In this document: positions 45,532 through 53,758 of the stretch, one piece after another | Position numbering within the stretch: position 1 is the stretch's first letter | Layout: the number at the start of each line of letters is the position of its first letter | NCBI RefSeq assembly: GCF_018623055.1 | Contig: NZ_CP076019.1 | Coordinates: forward strand, 2,480,001-2,544,000 | DNA from: Halorubrum sp. 2020YC2 | GTDB lineage: Archaea; Halobacteriota; Halobacteria; Halobacteriales; Haloferacaceae | Direction: 5' to 3' | DNA: 64,000 nucleotides | Made by a program: the position numbers and the translations under genes | The notes under the pieces: generated by a model | Database searches by the model: none | The model's input: the letters and a program-made list of their open reading frames with translations, nothing else | Told to the model about the DNA's origin: nothing

Positions 45532-46550
45532 ATGGCCGGACACGCCGTCGACGAGTCGACCATCTTCGAGACGCCGCTGCTCGAACTCGACCTCGACTTA
45601 GAGAGCGACGCCGCGGTGTACGCGAAGGCGGAGTGGTTCAACCTCTACGAGGCGCCCCACGGCGGCGGCTCGATCAAGTCGCGGATCGCGAAGGGGATGC
45701 TCGACGGCGCGGAGGAACGGGGCGACCTCGAACCCGGCGTGACCGTGATCGAACCCACCTCGGGCAACACGGGCAGCGAGGTCGCGCGGCTGGCGAGCGC
45801 ACGCGGTTACGACGTCGAAATCGTCATGCCCGACAACGCCGCGGGCGGGAAGGTCGAGGCCGTCCGCGACGCCGGCGCCGAGATCCACTTCGTCGACGCC
45901 GACCTCGGCTACGACGCCGTCATCGAGCGCTGCGAGGAGATCGTCGCCGCGGACCCCGACGCCTACTACCGCCCGAACCAGTACGAGAACCCGGACAACC
46001 CCGGGACCCACGAGCGGACGACGGCACGCGAGATCCACGAGGCCACCGACGGCGAGGTGACCCACTTCCTCGCCGGCGCCGGGACGGGCGGGACGGTCAC
46101 CGGGACCGGCGGGGGCTGACCGACCTGAGCGACGGGGCCGTCGAGGTCGTCGGCTTCGAGCCGGAAGCGCCGCTCCACGCCATCGACGGCCTGAAACACC
46201 TCCGCACGGGCGACCACTACCACCCGGAGACGTACGACGAGTCGGTGCTCGACCGGAAGCTGTACGTCTCGACCGACGACGCCTACGACCGCGCCCGCGC
46301 CCTGCGTGAGCGGTACGCCAATGACCCAATCCCGATCGCCGATGCCGGCCAGCACGACGCGGAGACGGTCCGCGGCCACCTGCGCGTCGACGGACAGTTC
46401 GTCGTGGGGACCTCGGCGGGCGCGGGCGCGGCCGCCGTCGCCGCCCTCGACGAGGCGGGCGACCTCGGGGACGACGACGCCGTCGTGTTCATGCTGTGCG
46501 ACCGCGGCGACAAGTACGCGGACATCCCGCTATGGGAGGAGTACCTCTAA
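45532..46550 (+). pseudogene. Cysteine synthase / OAS-TL family PLP enzyme (one frameshift)
   Basis: A fold-type II PLP enzyme of about 340 residues. MAGHAVDESTIFETPLLELD, the PLP-lysine region HGGGSIKSRIAKGMLD, VIEPTSGNTGSEVARLASAR, IVMPDNAAGGKVEAVRDAGA and FLAGAGTGGTVTGTG are in frame 1. Then EVVGFEPEAPLHAIDGLKHL and VGTSAGAGAAAVAALDEAGD follow in another frame. Adding one C near 46113 (GTGRGLTDLSD) repairs it. The family makes cysteine from O-acetyl- or O-phosphoserine and sulfide or a protein thiocarboxylate. Its neighbours (ThiS-like protein, E1, JAMM protease) point to the thiocarboxylate route. Confidence 0.9.
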
Positions 46551-46586
46551 GCACCGAAAGAGAGCCGGCTAAAAGCGTCCGCCGAG

Positions 46587-46850
46587 CTACCGACCGCCGC
46601 TGGCCGCGGGGATGACCCGCACCTGCGCGTCGTCCGGGACCTCCGCGTCGAGTCCGTCGACCGGGGTGCCGTCCACGTAGACGTTGATGAACTCCTTGAT
46701 CTCGCCGTCCTCGATCACGCTGTCGCGAAGCTCGTCGCCGTGTTCCGCGGCGTGGTTGTCGAGCAGTTCCGCCACCGTCTCGCCGGCGACCTCGACCGTC
46801 GAGGTCGCCGACCCGCCGACCAGCGCGGCCGGAAGCTTGATCGTCGCCAT
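46587..46850 (-). CDS. ThiS/MoaD-like small sulfur-carrier (SAMP/CysO-type)
   Basis: An 87-residue beta-grasp protein: MATIKLPAALVGGSATSTVE, VAELLDNHAAEHGDELRD, IKEFINVYVDGTPVDGLDAE and VPDDAQVRVIPAASGGR. The strand FINVYVDG and the IPAASGG ending match MoaD/ThiS/CysO carriers, whose C-terminal diglycine is adenylated by an E1 and thiocarboxylated, or conjugated to lysines as a SAMP. This one ends Gly-Gly-Arg, so one residue would have to be removed before activation. It lies between the cysteine synthase gene and the divergent E1 gene. Confidence 0.88.
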   Translation of the reverse strand: MATIKLPAALVGGSATSTVEVAGETVAELLDNHAAEHGDELRDSVIEDGEIKEFINVYVDGTPVDGLDAEVPDDAQVRVIPAASGGR

Positions 46851-47122
46851 ACCGCCGGTTCGACGCTCACCCTCAAAAGGGGCGTGTCGACGGCAACGTC
46901 GACCCCGGTCTGACACGGCCCACGGCCGGGTCCGCGCGGGCCGCCGCGACTCCGACGGCCGTCCGAGCGCTCGACGGCGGTGACGGCGACGGGCGCGGGG
47001 AGTCCGCCGCGACGGCGAGGGCCCGTGGGCCGCCTGTGCGTCCCCGACGCACCTCTGAGGTGGCGGCAGCACCCACCGGTGGACGGCCGGCTTAACCGTC
47101 CGGGGACGCTACGTGCGGCCGA

Positions 47123-47980
47123 ATGAGCGATCTCGACCTCGATCCGACGCAGCTCGACCGCTACTCCAGACACATCATCCTCGACGACGTCGGGCCGGAG
47201 GGGCAGAAGGACCTGCTGGACGCCGAGGTGCTGGTCCTCGGCGCCGGCGGGCTCGGCGCGCCGATCATCCAGTACCTCGCCGCGGCGGGCGTCGGCACGC
47301 TCGGCGTCGCTGACGACGACGAGGTCGAGCTGTCGAACCTCCAGCGGCAGGTCATCCACGGCGACGACGACGTGGGCCGGAAGAAGGTCGACTCGGCCGC
47401 GGAGTTCGTCGCGGACCTCAACCCCGACGTGGACGTCGAGCGCCACGAGCTCCGCGTCACCCCGGACAACATCGAGGAGCTCATCGACGGCTACGACTTC
47501 GTCGTCGACGGCACGGACAACTTCGAGACGCGCTACCTCGTCAACGACGCCTGCACACTCGCCGGGATCCCCTTCTCGCACGGCTCTATCTTCCGGTTCG
47601 AGGGGCAGGTGACGACGTTCGCGGGCGACGACGACTCGCCGTGTTACCGCTGTCTGTTCCCGGAGGCGCCGCCGGCCGGCATGGTCCCGAACTGCGCGAC
47701 CGCCGGCGTGCTGGGCGTCCTCCCCGGAACCGTCGGCTGCCTTCAGGCGACCGAGACGGTCAAACACCTCATGGGCAAAGGCGAGTCGCTCGACGGTTCG
47801 ATGCTGTTCTTCGACGCGCTCGACATGGAGTTCGACAAAGTCGAGATCCCCAAACAGGACGACTGCCCCGTCTGCGGCGACGACCCCGCCATCGAGTCGG
47901 TCCACGACGTCGAGTACACTGCCTCCTGCGCCATCGACGCCGGCGGCGACGCGGAACCGGAGATCGAAGCGACCGACTGA
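47123..47980 (+). CDS. ubaA: E1-like adenylyltransferase (UbaA/MoeB/HesA type)
   Basis: A 285-residue ubiquitin-activating-type enzyme. The nucleotide fold has VLVLGAGGLGAPIIQYLAAA and LGVADDDEVELSNLQRQVIH, then KKVDSAAEFVADLNPDVDVE and VVDGTDNFETRYLVNDACTL. Zinc ligands are in CYRCLFPE and CPVCGD, and the likely catalytic Cys is in VPNCATAGVLGVLPGTVG. In haloarchaea UbaA adenylates SAMPs for both protein tagging and sulfur transfer (tRNA thiolation, molybdopterin). It is divergent from the ThiS-like gene, its likely substrate. The acidic C-terminal extension (SCAIDAGGDAEPEIEATD) is slightly long. Confidence 0.93.
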   Translation: MSDLDLDPTQLDRYSRHIILDDVGPEGQKDLLDAEVLVLGAGGLGAPIIQYLAAAGVGTLGVADDDEVELSNLQRQVIHGDDDVGRKKVDSAAEFVADLNPDVDVERHELRVTPDNIEELIDGYDFVVDGTDNFETRYLVNDACTLAGIPFSHGSIFRFEGQVTTFAGDDDSPCYRCLFPEAPPAGMVPNCATAGVLGVLPGTVGCLQATETVKHLMGKGESLDGSMLFFDALDMEFDKVEIPKQDDCPVCGDDPAIESVHDVEYTASCAIDAGGDAEPEIEATD

Positions 47981-48064
47981 GGCCGAACCTCGGAGCGGCT
48001 CCCCTTGTCGTCGTGAGCGCTGACCGTAGTACCTATTTAAATAACGATCGGGTTGGGGCAGTAG

Positions 48065-48560
48065 CATATAAACAAACGACGCGGAGGCGCGTGCCTGCGA
48101 GGCCGCCCCGCGGCCGAGCCGCGAGGGACCGAAGGTCCCTCTGGAAGCCGGCGCGAAGCGCCGGCGACAGCACGCGCGAGGGAGTCGGTCGCCCGAAGCG
48201 GAGCGAGGGCGACCGACGAGACTGGGGAGGCGTGAGGTGCGGTCCCGCGAACGACCGGAGGGAGCGAGCGGGAGAACGGAAGCCGCAGCCCGCGCAGCGA
48301 AGCGAGCAGGAACGTCTTCCGGCGGTTGCGGTGCTGTGTGGGGTGGGACTCAAAGGGGCAGTCGCCGGCGGCTTCGCCGCCGGCTGTCACCGGGCGAAGC
48401 CCGGTTGCCAGAGGGACGGAGTCCCTCGCTGCCCGTGGCGCGTAGCGCCACGCTGCCGTGAGGGCGGCGCAGTCGACGCAAGCACCGCAAGGAGTGAGCG
48501 GACCGAACGACCGAGGAGCACAGCGAGCGTGCGCCGCCCTCACGGCTGGGGCTTTGATTG
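48065..48560 (+). repeat. Dispersed structured element, copy 6
   Basis: A TATA-like GCATATAAAC (48064-48073) precedes GCGGAGGCGCGTGCCTGCGA. Its stem arms are GCCGTGAGGGCGGCGCA (about 48453-48469) and TGCGCCGCCCTCACGGC, perfectly complementary and changed together relative to copies 1, 3 and 4. They are followed by TGGGGCTTTG. GGGACTCAAAGGGGCAG at 48345-48361 is separated from the 5' arm by extra hairpins (GCCGGCGGCTTCGCCGCCGG, TGGCGCGTAGCGCCA). It lies between the convergent ends of the E1 and JAMM protease genes. Confidence 0.8.
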
Positions 48561-48618
48561 TGTTCGGCGCCGACCCGGTGTCAGCGATTTACGAGTCGAT
48601 CCGTCACTCGAACCCGCC

Positions 48619-49047
48619 CTATCGTTCGCTCCGCACCGACACCGTCTCCTGCTCGAACTCGTCCGCGTCGTCGCGCCAGCGCCACGAGCCGACGAACGGG
48701 TAGCCGTCGAGCGCGCAGATCACGTACGAGCGGTCCGGCCACGTCGCCCGGGCCGCGTCCGTCTCGCTCGGGTTCGTCGGGCCGGTCGGGTGCGAGTGGT
48801 AGAAGCCGACGACGTCGAGGCCCGCGTCTTCGACGCTCTCGATCAGCTCGAGCTGCTCTTCGGGGTCGATCAGGTAGCGGATCTCCGGCGTCTCCGCGAC
48901 GTTCTCCGCCGCGTACGTCTCCGTGACGACGCTCGGGTCGCCGTCGGTGCCGTGCTCGCCGGCGAGCACGCCGCAGATCTCCGTCTCGCCGCCCTCGTAC
49001 GCCCGGTACACGACCTCGTCGTACGCCGCCCGCGTGAGTTCGATCAT
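48619..49047 (-). CDS. JAMM/MPN-domain metalloprotease
   Basis: A 142-residue stand-alone JAB1/MPN domain. The zinc site is complete: Glu in GGETEICGVLAGEHG, then FYHSHPTGPTNPSETD fitting HxHx7Sx2D. Haloarchaeal JAMM enzymes such as HvJAMM1 cut SAMPs from target proteins, and bacterial Mec+ of this family releases cysteine from CysO-cysteine. With the ThiS-like protein, E1 and cysteine synthase in the same 5 kb, either role is plausible. It is convergent with the E1 gene across element copy 6. Confidence 0.9.
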   Translation of the reverse strand: MIELTRAAYDEVVYRAYEGGETEICGVLAGEHGTDGDPSVVTETYAAENVAETPEIRYLIDPEEQLELIESVEDAGLDVVGFYHSHPTGPTNPSETDAARATWPDRSYVICALDGYPFVGSWRWRDDADEFEQETVSVRSER

Positions 49048-49278
49048 ACCCGAGGATGGCCCGACGCCCGGATAAGTCCGTTCCGAGCGGCAAGGGGTGA
49101 CGGGGGTCTAGCCTGACGGGGATCTGGAGAACCGGCGGTCGCCGGGAGCGCGGAGTGCGCGAAAGGAATCGGGGGGTGCGGTCAGCGGGAGCGACGCCGC
49201 CGCCGAGTCGGCGTCTCCCGGCTCGGACGTCGGGAGCCGGGCGAGCCGGCGGTCCGTCCGGCGAGCGGGCCGGACCGT

Positions 49279-49635
49279 CTAGAACGTGATGATCTCGTAG
49301 TCGTCGTCGACGAGCGAGCGGACGCTGGGGTGGCCGTCGTACTCGTCGAGCGTGGCGAGTCCCGAGTCCGCGACGGCGTCCTCGACGCCGAACGCGCCGG
49401 AACAGTAGTCACAGACCGCGGCGTCGTCTCGGACGGCCTGGTAGAGCTCGTGGTAGTCGCTCTCCTCGTCTTCCAGCTCCGGGATCCACTGCGTCCCGGC
49501 GCCGTCGAAGATGAGCTCCAGCTCGTCGTCGTCGTTCTCCGCGAACTCCTTGGCGGCCTCCAGCGCGTTTGCGAGGCGACCGTAGTCGGCGTGCGACTCG
49601 TTGCCGGCGAGAATCACGATTGCTGCCTTCGCCAT
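49279..49635 (-). CDS. DsrE-family protein
   Basis: A 118-residue DsrE/F-like protein: MAKAAIVILAGNESHADYGR, EAAKEFAENDDDELELIFDG and ELYQAVRDDAAVCDYCSGAF, the region where sulfur-relay members carry a reactive Cys. GVEDAVADSG follows, and it ends YDGHPSVRSLVDDDYEIITF. The fold is used by sulfur carriers such as TusD, but many stand-alone members have no known role. The CDYC pair favours thiol chemistry. Its location next to the sulfur-carrier genes fits. Confidence 0.87.
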   Translation of the reverse strand: MAKAAIVILAGNESHADYGRLANALEAAKEFAENDDDELELIFDGAGTQWIPELEDEESDYHELYQAVRDDAAVCDYCSGAFGVEDAVADSGLATLDEYDGHPSVRSLVDDDYEIITF

Positions 49636-49796
49636 CGTGACTGTTCGTAACGATCACTCGTACAAAACCCGCCCGCGGCTGTGTGTCCGGCGCGCCATCT
49701 CGACACGTGATGACGTGTCGCGACCTCGGAGCGCGTCGGAGGCGCCAGAGCGCCGCCACCGCTCGCGACTCGCCACCCCTCACCACTCGCCGGTTC

Positions 49797-51506
49797 TCAC
49801 GACCCGCCAACCGCGTTCCGGACGGCGCGCTGTGCTCGATAGAGCGTGTACGCGACGGAGAGGCCGACGAGGGCGACGACCGCGCCGGCGGCGGCGAGCT
49901 CCGGACCGGACGCCGGGGGCTGTAGATCATCGCCGGACCCGCAGTTCCCGCAGCCGTCCTCGCCGCAGTTCCCGCAGCCGGGGAGGTCGTCGTCGGCCTC
50001 GTCGGCCGGCGCGCCCTCGTTTCGGGAGGCCGACGCGGTGAGGTCCGCCTCCGCGCTCACGGCCACGCTCCGGGCGTCCGACGGCTCCGGCTCTTCGGTT
50101 ACAGCGGGGTCAGCGCGGGTCTCCGCCGACGCCCCGTCGGCCTCGTCGGTCACGGCGGTCGGCTCGGGAGCCGCGTCGGCTGATCGGGCGGGCGCGTCGA
50201 GCGGCTCCTCGGACGCGGGGGTCGCTCCGTCCGCCTCGTCAAACAGGTGCGGCGCGTGCGACCGGAGCGCGTCCAGTCCCGCCTCGATCTCGTCGCGGTC
50301 CTGATGGCCGACCGCGAACGCGGACAGGTCCTCGACCATCGAGCGCGCGCGCTCGGACCGCTCCGTCTCGACGTAGCAGCGGGCGGCGTCGAACATCGCC
50401 CGCCCGAGCCAGTGAGCGAAGACCGGGTTGTCGTACCGCTCTTCGAGGGCTTCGAGGCGTTCGAGCTTCGCCTCCCCCGCCTCCGCGTCGCCGTCGAAGA
50501 ACGACGCCCGCGCCGAGAAGAACGTCGCGACCGCCGCCCACGTCGCGCTCGACGGCGTCGAGAGCCGCTCGTGGAGGTCGGCCGTCTCGCCGGCCCAGTG
50601 TTCGACCCGGCCGACGTCGGCCGCCTCGAAGCCGGCGCGCGCGGCGTTCGCCGTCGCGACCGGGAGCCACCGGACGATCGCCTCCTCCTGTGCCGGGTAC
50701 CGGTCGGCGAGCGCTTCGATCCGACCGATCCGGTCCTCGATCGCCTCCACGTCCGTCCGCTTGGCGTCGGCGTTCGTCCGCCCGGCGAGGGCGCCCGCGA
50801 GCCCGGCGGCCACCTCCCCGTCCGGATGCGCCCGGAACAGCTCCTCGGCGCGGGCGACGCGGTCGCCTCGGGCGTCGGTTCCGGCGGGCGCGTCGGCCCC
50901 GTCGGTCGCGTCGTCGCGGCCGAAGGGGACGCCGTCCGACCCCCCGACGTCCCCGTCCGCGCCGAGGTACAGTTCCGCGTGAGCGTACGCCCGCAACAGC
51001 GAGGCGGCGACGTCCGGCTCGGAGTGCGCGTCGTACACCGCTTCGAGCCGGTCCAGCAGCGGCTCGATACGGTCGCGACGGTCGCCCTTCCCGTTCGCGT
51101 GGATCGTCTCGGCGGTCGCCCGGGCCAGCGGGGCCGCGATCGCCGGCTCGGCGCGCCGGTCGTACAGGTCCTCGATCCGGCCCCTGTACGCCTCGATCCG
51201 GTCGGGATCGATCGCGGTCGCGTAGAGGTCGTCGCGGTCCCGCACGCTCGTCGCGTTCGCGAGGGCGTTCGCGAGGTGGACGTCGACGTCGCCGGCTCCG
51301 CCTCGGCCGCGCAGTCGGTCCAGTCGCGCGATCATCTCGGCCTCGGCGTCGAACTCGCCGCGCTCGCCGTAGGCGTCGGCGAGCGCGACAAGGGCGTCGG
51401 TCAGCCGTGCGCGGTCGTCCGCGTCCCGCTCGGCCGGTGCCGTCGCGTCGATCGCTTCGACGCACCGTTCGAGCTCCCCGACCGACCGCGTGTCACGAGA
51501 TACCAT
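49797..51506 (-). CDS. TPR-like helical protein with Cys-rich spacer and terminal membrane helix
   Basis: A 569-residue protein. Residues 1-400 are helical repeats of TPR/HEAT type (ALADAYGERGEFDAEAEMIA, EPLLDRLEAVYDAHSEPDVA, LERLEALEERYDNPVFAHWL). An acidic Ala/Thr/Ser-rich linker (about 410-510) is followed by LPGCGNCGEDGCGNCGSGDD with two CGNCG motifs, a single transmembrane helix (AAAGAVVALVGLSVAYTLYR) and a short basic tail. The tail anchor with a soluble repeat domain suggests a membrane-tethered scaffold. The twin CGNCG motif might bind metal. No family function is known to me. Confidence 0.75.
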   Translation of the reverse strand: MVSRDTRSVGELERCVEAIDATAPAERDADDRARLTDALVALADAYGERGEFDAEAEMIARLDRLRGRGGAGDVDVHLANALANATSVRDRDDLYATAIDPDRIEAYRGRIEDLYDRRAEPAIAAPLARATAETIHANGKGDRRDRIEPLLDRLEAVYDAHSEPDVAASLLRAYAHAELYLGADGDVGGSDGVPFGRDDATDGADAPAGTDARGDRVARAEELFRAHPDGEVAAGLAGALAGRTNADAKRTDVEAIEDRIGRIEALADRYPAQEEAIVRWLPVATANAARAGFEAADVGRVEHWAGETADLHERLSTPSSATWAAVATFFSARASFFDGDAEAGEAKLERLEALEERYDNPVFAHWLGRAMFDAARCYVETERSERARSMVEDLSAFAVGHQDRDEIEAGLDALRSHAPHLFDEADGATPASEEPLDAPARSADAAPEPTAVTDEADGASAETRADPAVTEEPEPSDARSVAVSAEADLTASASRNEGAPADEADDDLPGCGNCGEDGCGNCGSGDDLQPPASGPELAAAGAVVALVGLSVAYTLYRAQRAVRNAVGGS

Positions 51507-52068
51507 CTGTGTCGGTTCGTGGTTGGGGCGAACCGACGTAAACGCTCGGCTTCGCGCGCGGCGCTGCGGCGCTCGGACGAGGGGGCGGCGGTCCCGCTCA
51601 GTGCTGGCGCCCGTGGTCGTGGCCGTCGCCGCGGGAGAACTGCCCGGAGAGGGCGCGGTCGACGACCTCCGAGCGCGCGAGATAGAGGCACTCGCCGCGA
51701 GCGGGCCGGACTTCCGCGACCCGTAGGGGAGCCGGGTTCAGGTCGCCGCGTACGGTGACGTTCAGTTCACGGAGGCGGACCGCGTTCGCGAGGGGATGGA
51801 CCTGTCCGGCCTCGGGGAGTCGGCGGCCGCGCTCGCGGAACTCGCGGAGGAGGGCATGGCGCCCGACGAGCGAGAGGTCGACGACGAGGGAGGGACCGCC
51901 GACGAGCAAGGAGACGCGGCCCCCAGACGCCGGGCGTGGTCGCGAGGACGGCCGTCCCGCCGACGAGGGCGCCCGGGATAGACCGGACGACCGCGTACCA
52001 GACCGGCGTCGCGACCAGCGCGTGGACGGCGGCGCCGGGGGCGTCCGGCGCTTGCCCCCGCACGGGAC
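51507..52068 (-). pseudogene. Decayed coding remnant of unknown origin
   Basis: No complete gene is visible in 560 nt. On the minus strand, ALVATPVWYAVVRSIPGALV and GGTAVLATTPGVWG (about 51935-52030) look like membrane helices. In another frame LNVTVRGDLNPAPLRVAEVR and LYLARSEVVDRALSGQFSRG (51598-51770) look protein-like, with an ending of GDGHDHGRQH. The pieces may belong to one gene broken by frameshifts, or be chance. I do not recognise a family. Confidence 0.35.
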
Positions 52069-53511
52069 CTACGCCATGCTCCGGCCGGGCGCGGAGGGAC
52101 CGTAGAACTGTCCGTGGAACCCGTACGGGAGCCTGTGCGGGAGCCGGGCGCGACCCAGTTCCCGAAGCGTCGCCGCGTCGAGGCAGACGAGCCGAGACCG
52201 GTCCGCCTCGGGGGCTAACACCACCGAGAGCAGTACCCCGTCGTCCTCTCGGTCGCCGTCGGGCCTCGGCACGAACATCGGTTCCCCGGGATGCGTGCCC
52301 GAGTCGCGCCACCGGCGGACGGTCCCGGTCTCCGCGTCGACCTTCGTGATGTCCGTCGGGAGGCTGGACTCGCCGTCGGTCTCGGTGAGGTAGACGTACC
52401 GGTGCCGCTCGCCGTTCACCGCCCGGTAGTTGATCACCGGGAACTCGACGGGGCCGCGGTGCAGTTCGTCGCGGGCGGCCTCACCGCCAGACAGCGGCAC
52501 GACGTAACGACAGAGGTCTCCCCGGGGGAGGTCCGGGTCGTCGCGCCGGAGGTTCGACAGCGCGAGCCCGGTGACGGCGCGTTCGTCGTCGAACGCGACG
52601 AGGTCGACCACGATATCGTCGCCGCGCTCGTACGCGTTGGCGTGGTGGTAGACGAACGCCGGCGGCGCCGTCGCGGTCGTCACGTGCTCGCCGCTCGACC
52701 GCTCGAGGACGACGAACCGGAGGGGCGCTTCGAGCGAGCGGAACGCGTCGAGGAACGTCTCCCCCGTCAGCGTCCCCCGGAGCAGGCGGGCCGTGTCCAG
52801 TCCGAACGCGTTCACCGTGACGACGACGTACCGGTCGGTCACCGCGAACGAGTGGATGTACGGCGCCTCGTCGAACCGGAGCCGCGTCAGCGGCGTCGGC
52901 GTGCCGCCGTCTCCCGGGCGCCTGAACAGCGTGTACACCGTCTCGCGGCCGTACGAGACGCCGAGGTTGAGGAAGGCGTCCGCCGCGCGGTCGTAGTGGA
53001 CGTGCGCGAGCGTGAGGTCGCTGTCGATCCCCTCCGTGAGGTCGATCCGTCCCGTCGTTTCGAGGGTGTCGGGGTCGAACGTCAGCGCCGTGGGCGACTC
53101 GGTCACCGCCGCGAACTCGTCGCCAAACCGCTGGACGCCGATCACCGGGTTGTCGGGGAACGTCCCCCGGAGGAGCTGTCGGACCCGCGTCCAGACGGGG
53201 CGGTCGGGCGGCGTCCCGGGGAACGGCGTCCGGACGCCCCCGGTCTCCCGCGCGAAGGCGTGATCGCGGCTCTCGACGAAGCGGTTCGCGTAGGTCACCG
53301 CCCCGTCTCGGAGTCGGAAGCGACGGAGCATCGCGAACGGGTCGAACCAGTGGCGGAGGTCCGTCTCGCCGGCCTCGAACCGTCCCGGTCCGTTTCCGAC
53401 GAGGTCGCCGGTCAGCCAGTCCGGAAACTCCCCGTCGATCGGTAGTCGTTCGGCCGCGACCTCCTCGGGCTGGGTGCGGAAGCCGGCCCGGTAGTCGGTG
53501 GGATGGGTCAC
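52069..53511 (-). CDS. Carotenoid oxygenase (intact paralogue)
   Basis: A 480-residue RPE65/CCD-family non-haem iron oxygenase, which cleaves carotenoid double bonds; in haloarchaea such enzymes may act in apocarotenoid or retinal supply. The N-terminus shows FPDWLTGDLVGNGPGRFEAG and LRHWFDPFAMLRRFRL. The four Fe(II) histidines are in LTLAHVHYD, EAPYIHSFAVTD, FVYHHANAYERGD and the C-terminal YGFHGQFYGP. It is uninterrupted, in contrast with the broken homologue at 38.9-40.2 kb. Confidence 0.92.
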   Translation of the reverse strand: MTHPTDYRAGFRTQPEEVAAERLPIDGEFPDWLTGDLVGNGPGRFEAGETDLRHWFDPFAMLRRFRLRDGAVTYANRFVESRDHAFARETGGVRTPFPGTPPDRPVWTRVRQLLRGTFPDNPVIGVQRFGDEFAAVTESPTALTFDPDTLETTGRIDLTEGIDSDLTLAHVHYDRAADAFLNLGVSYGRETVYTLFRRPGDGGTPTPLTRLRFDEAPYIHSFAVTDRYVVVTVNAFGLDTARLLRGTLTGETFLDAFRSLEAPLRFVVLERSSGEHVTTATAPPAFVYHHANAYERGDDIVVDLVAFDDERAVTGLALSNLRRDDPDLPRGDLCRYVVPLSGGEAARDELHRGPVEFPVINYRAVNGERHRYVYLTETDGESSLPTDITKVDAETGTVRRWRDSGTHPGEPMFVPRPDGDREDDGVLLSVVLAPEADRSRLVCLDAATLRELGRARLPHRLPYGFHGQFYGPSAPGRSMA

Positions 53512-53758
53512 GTGTTCGAATGGGAGCGAGCGGGCCTATTAGCACCGATCGAGCGGGGGTGCGTCCGGAGCCCCCGGTCTCGCCGCGAGGAGTTCCGAGG
53601 CCGGGCTCCGGCGGACCCGGTCACGGGTACGACCTCCCGTCCGGCGGCTCGCGCTCGTTGCCGCGGCACCGCGCGGGGCGCTCGACGGGGACCGCCGTGC
53701 GTGCCCGCGGGCCGCACGGCCAACGGCGATTTATCAGCGAGCGGCCCGTCTCCGCGGT

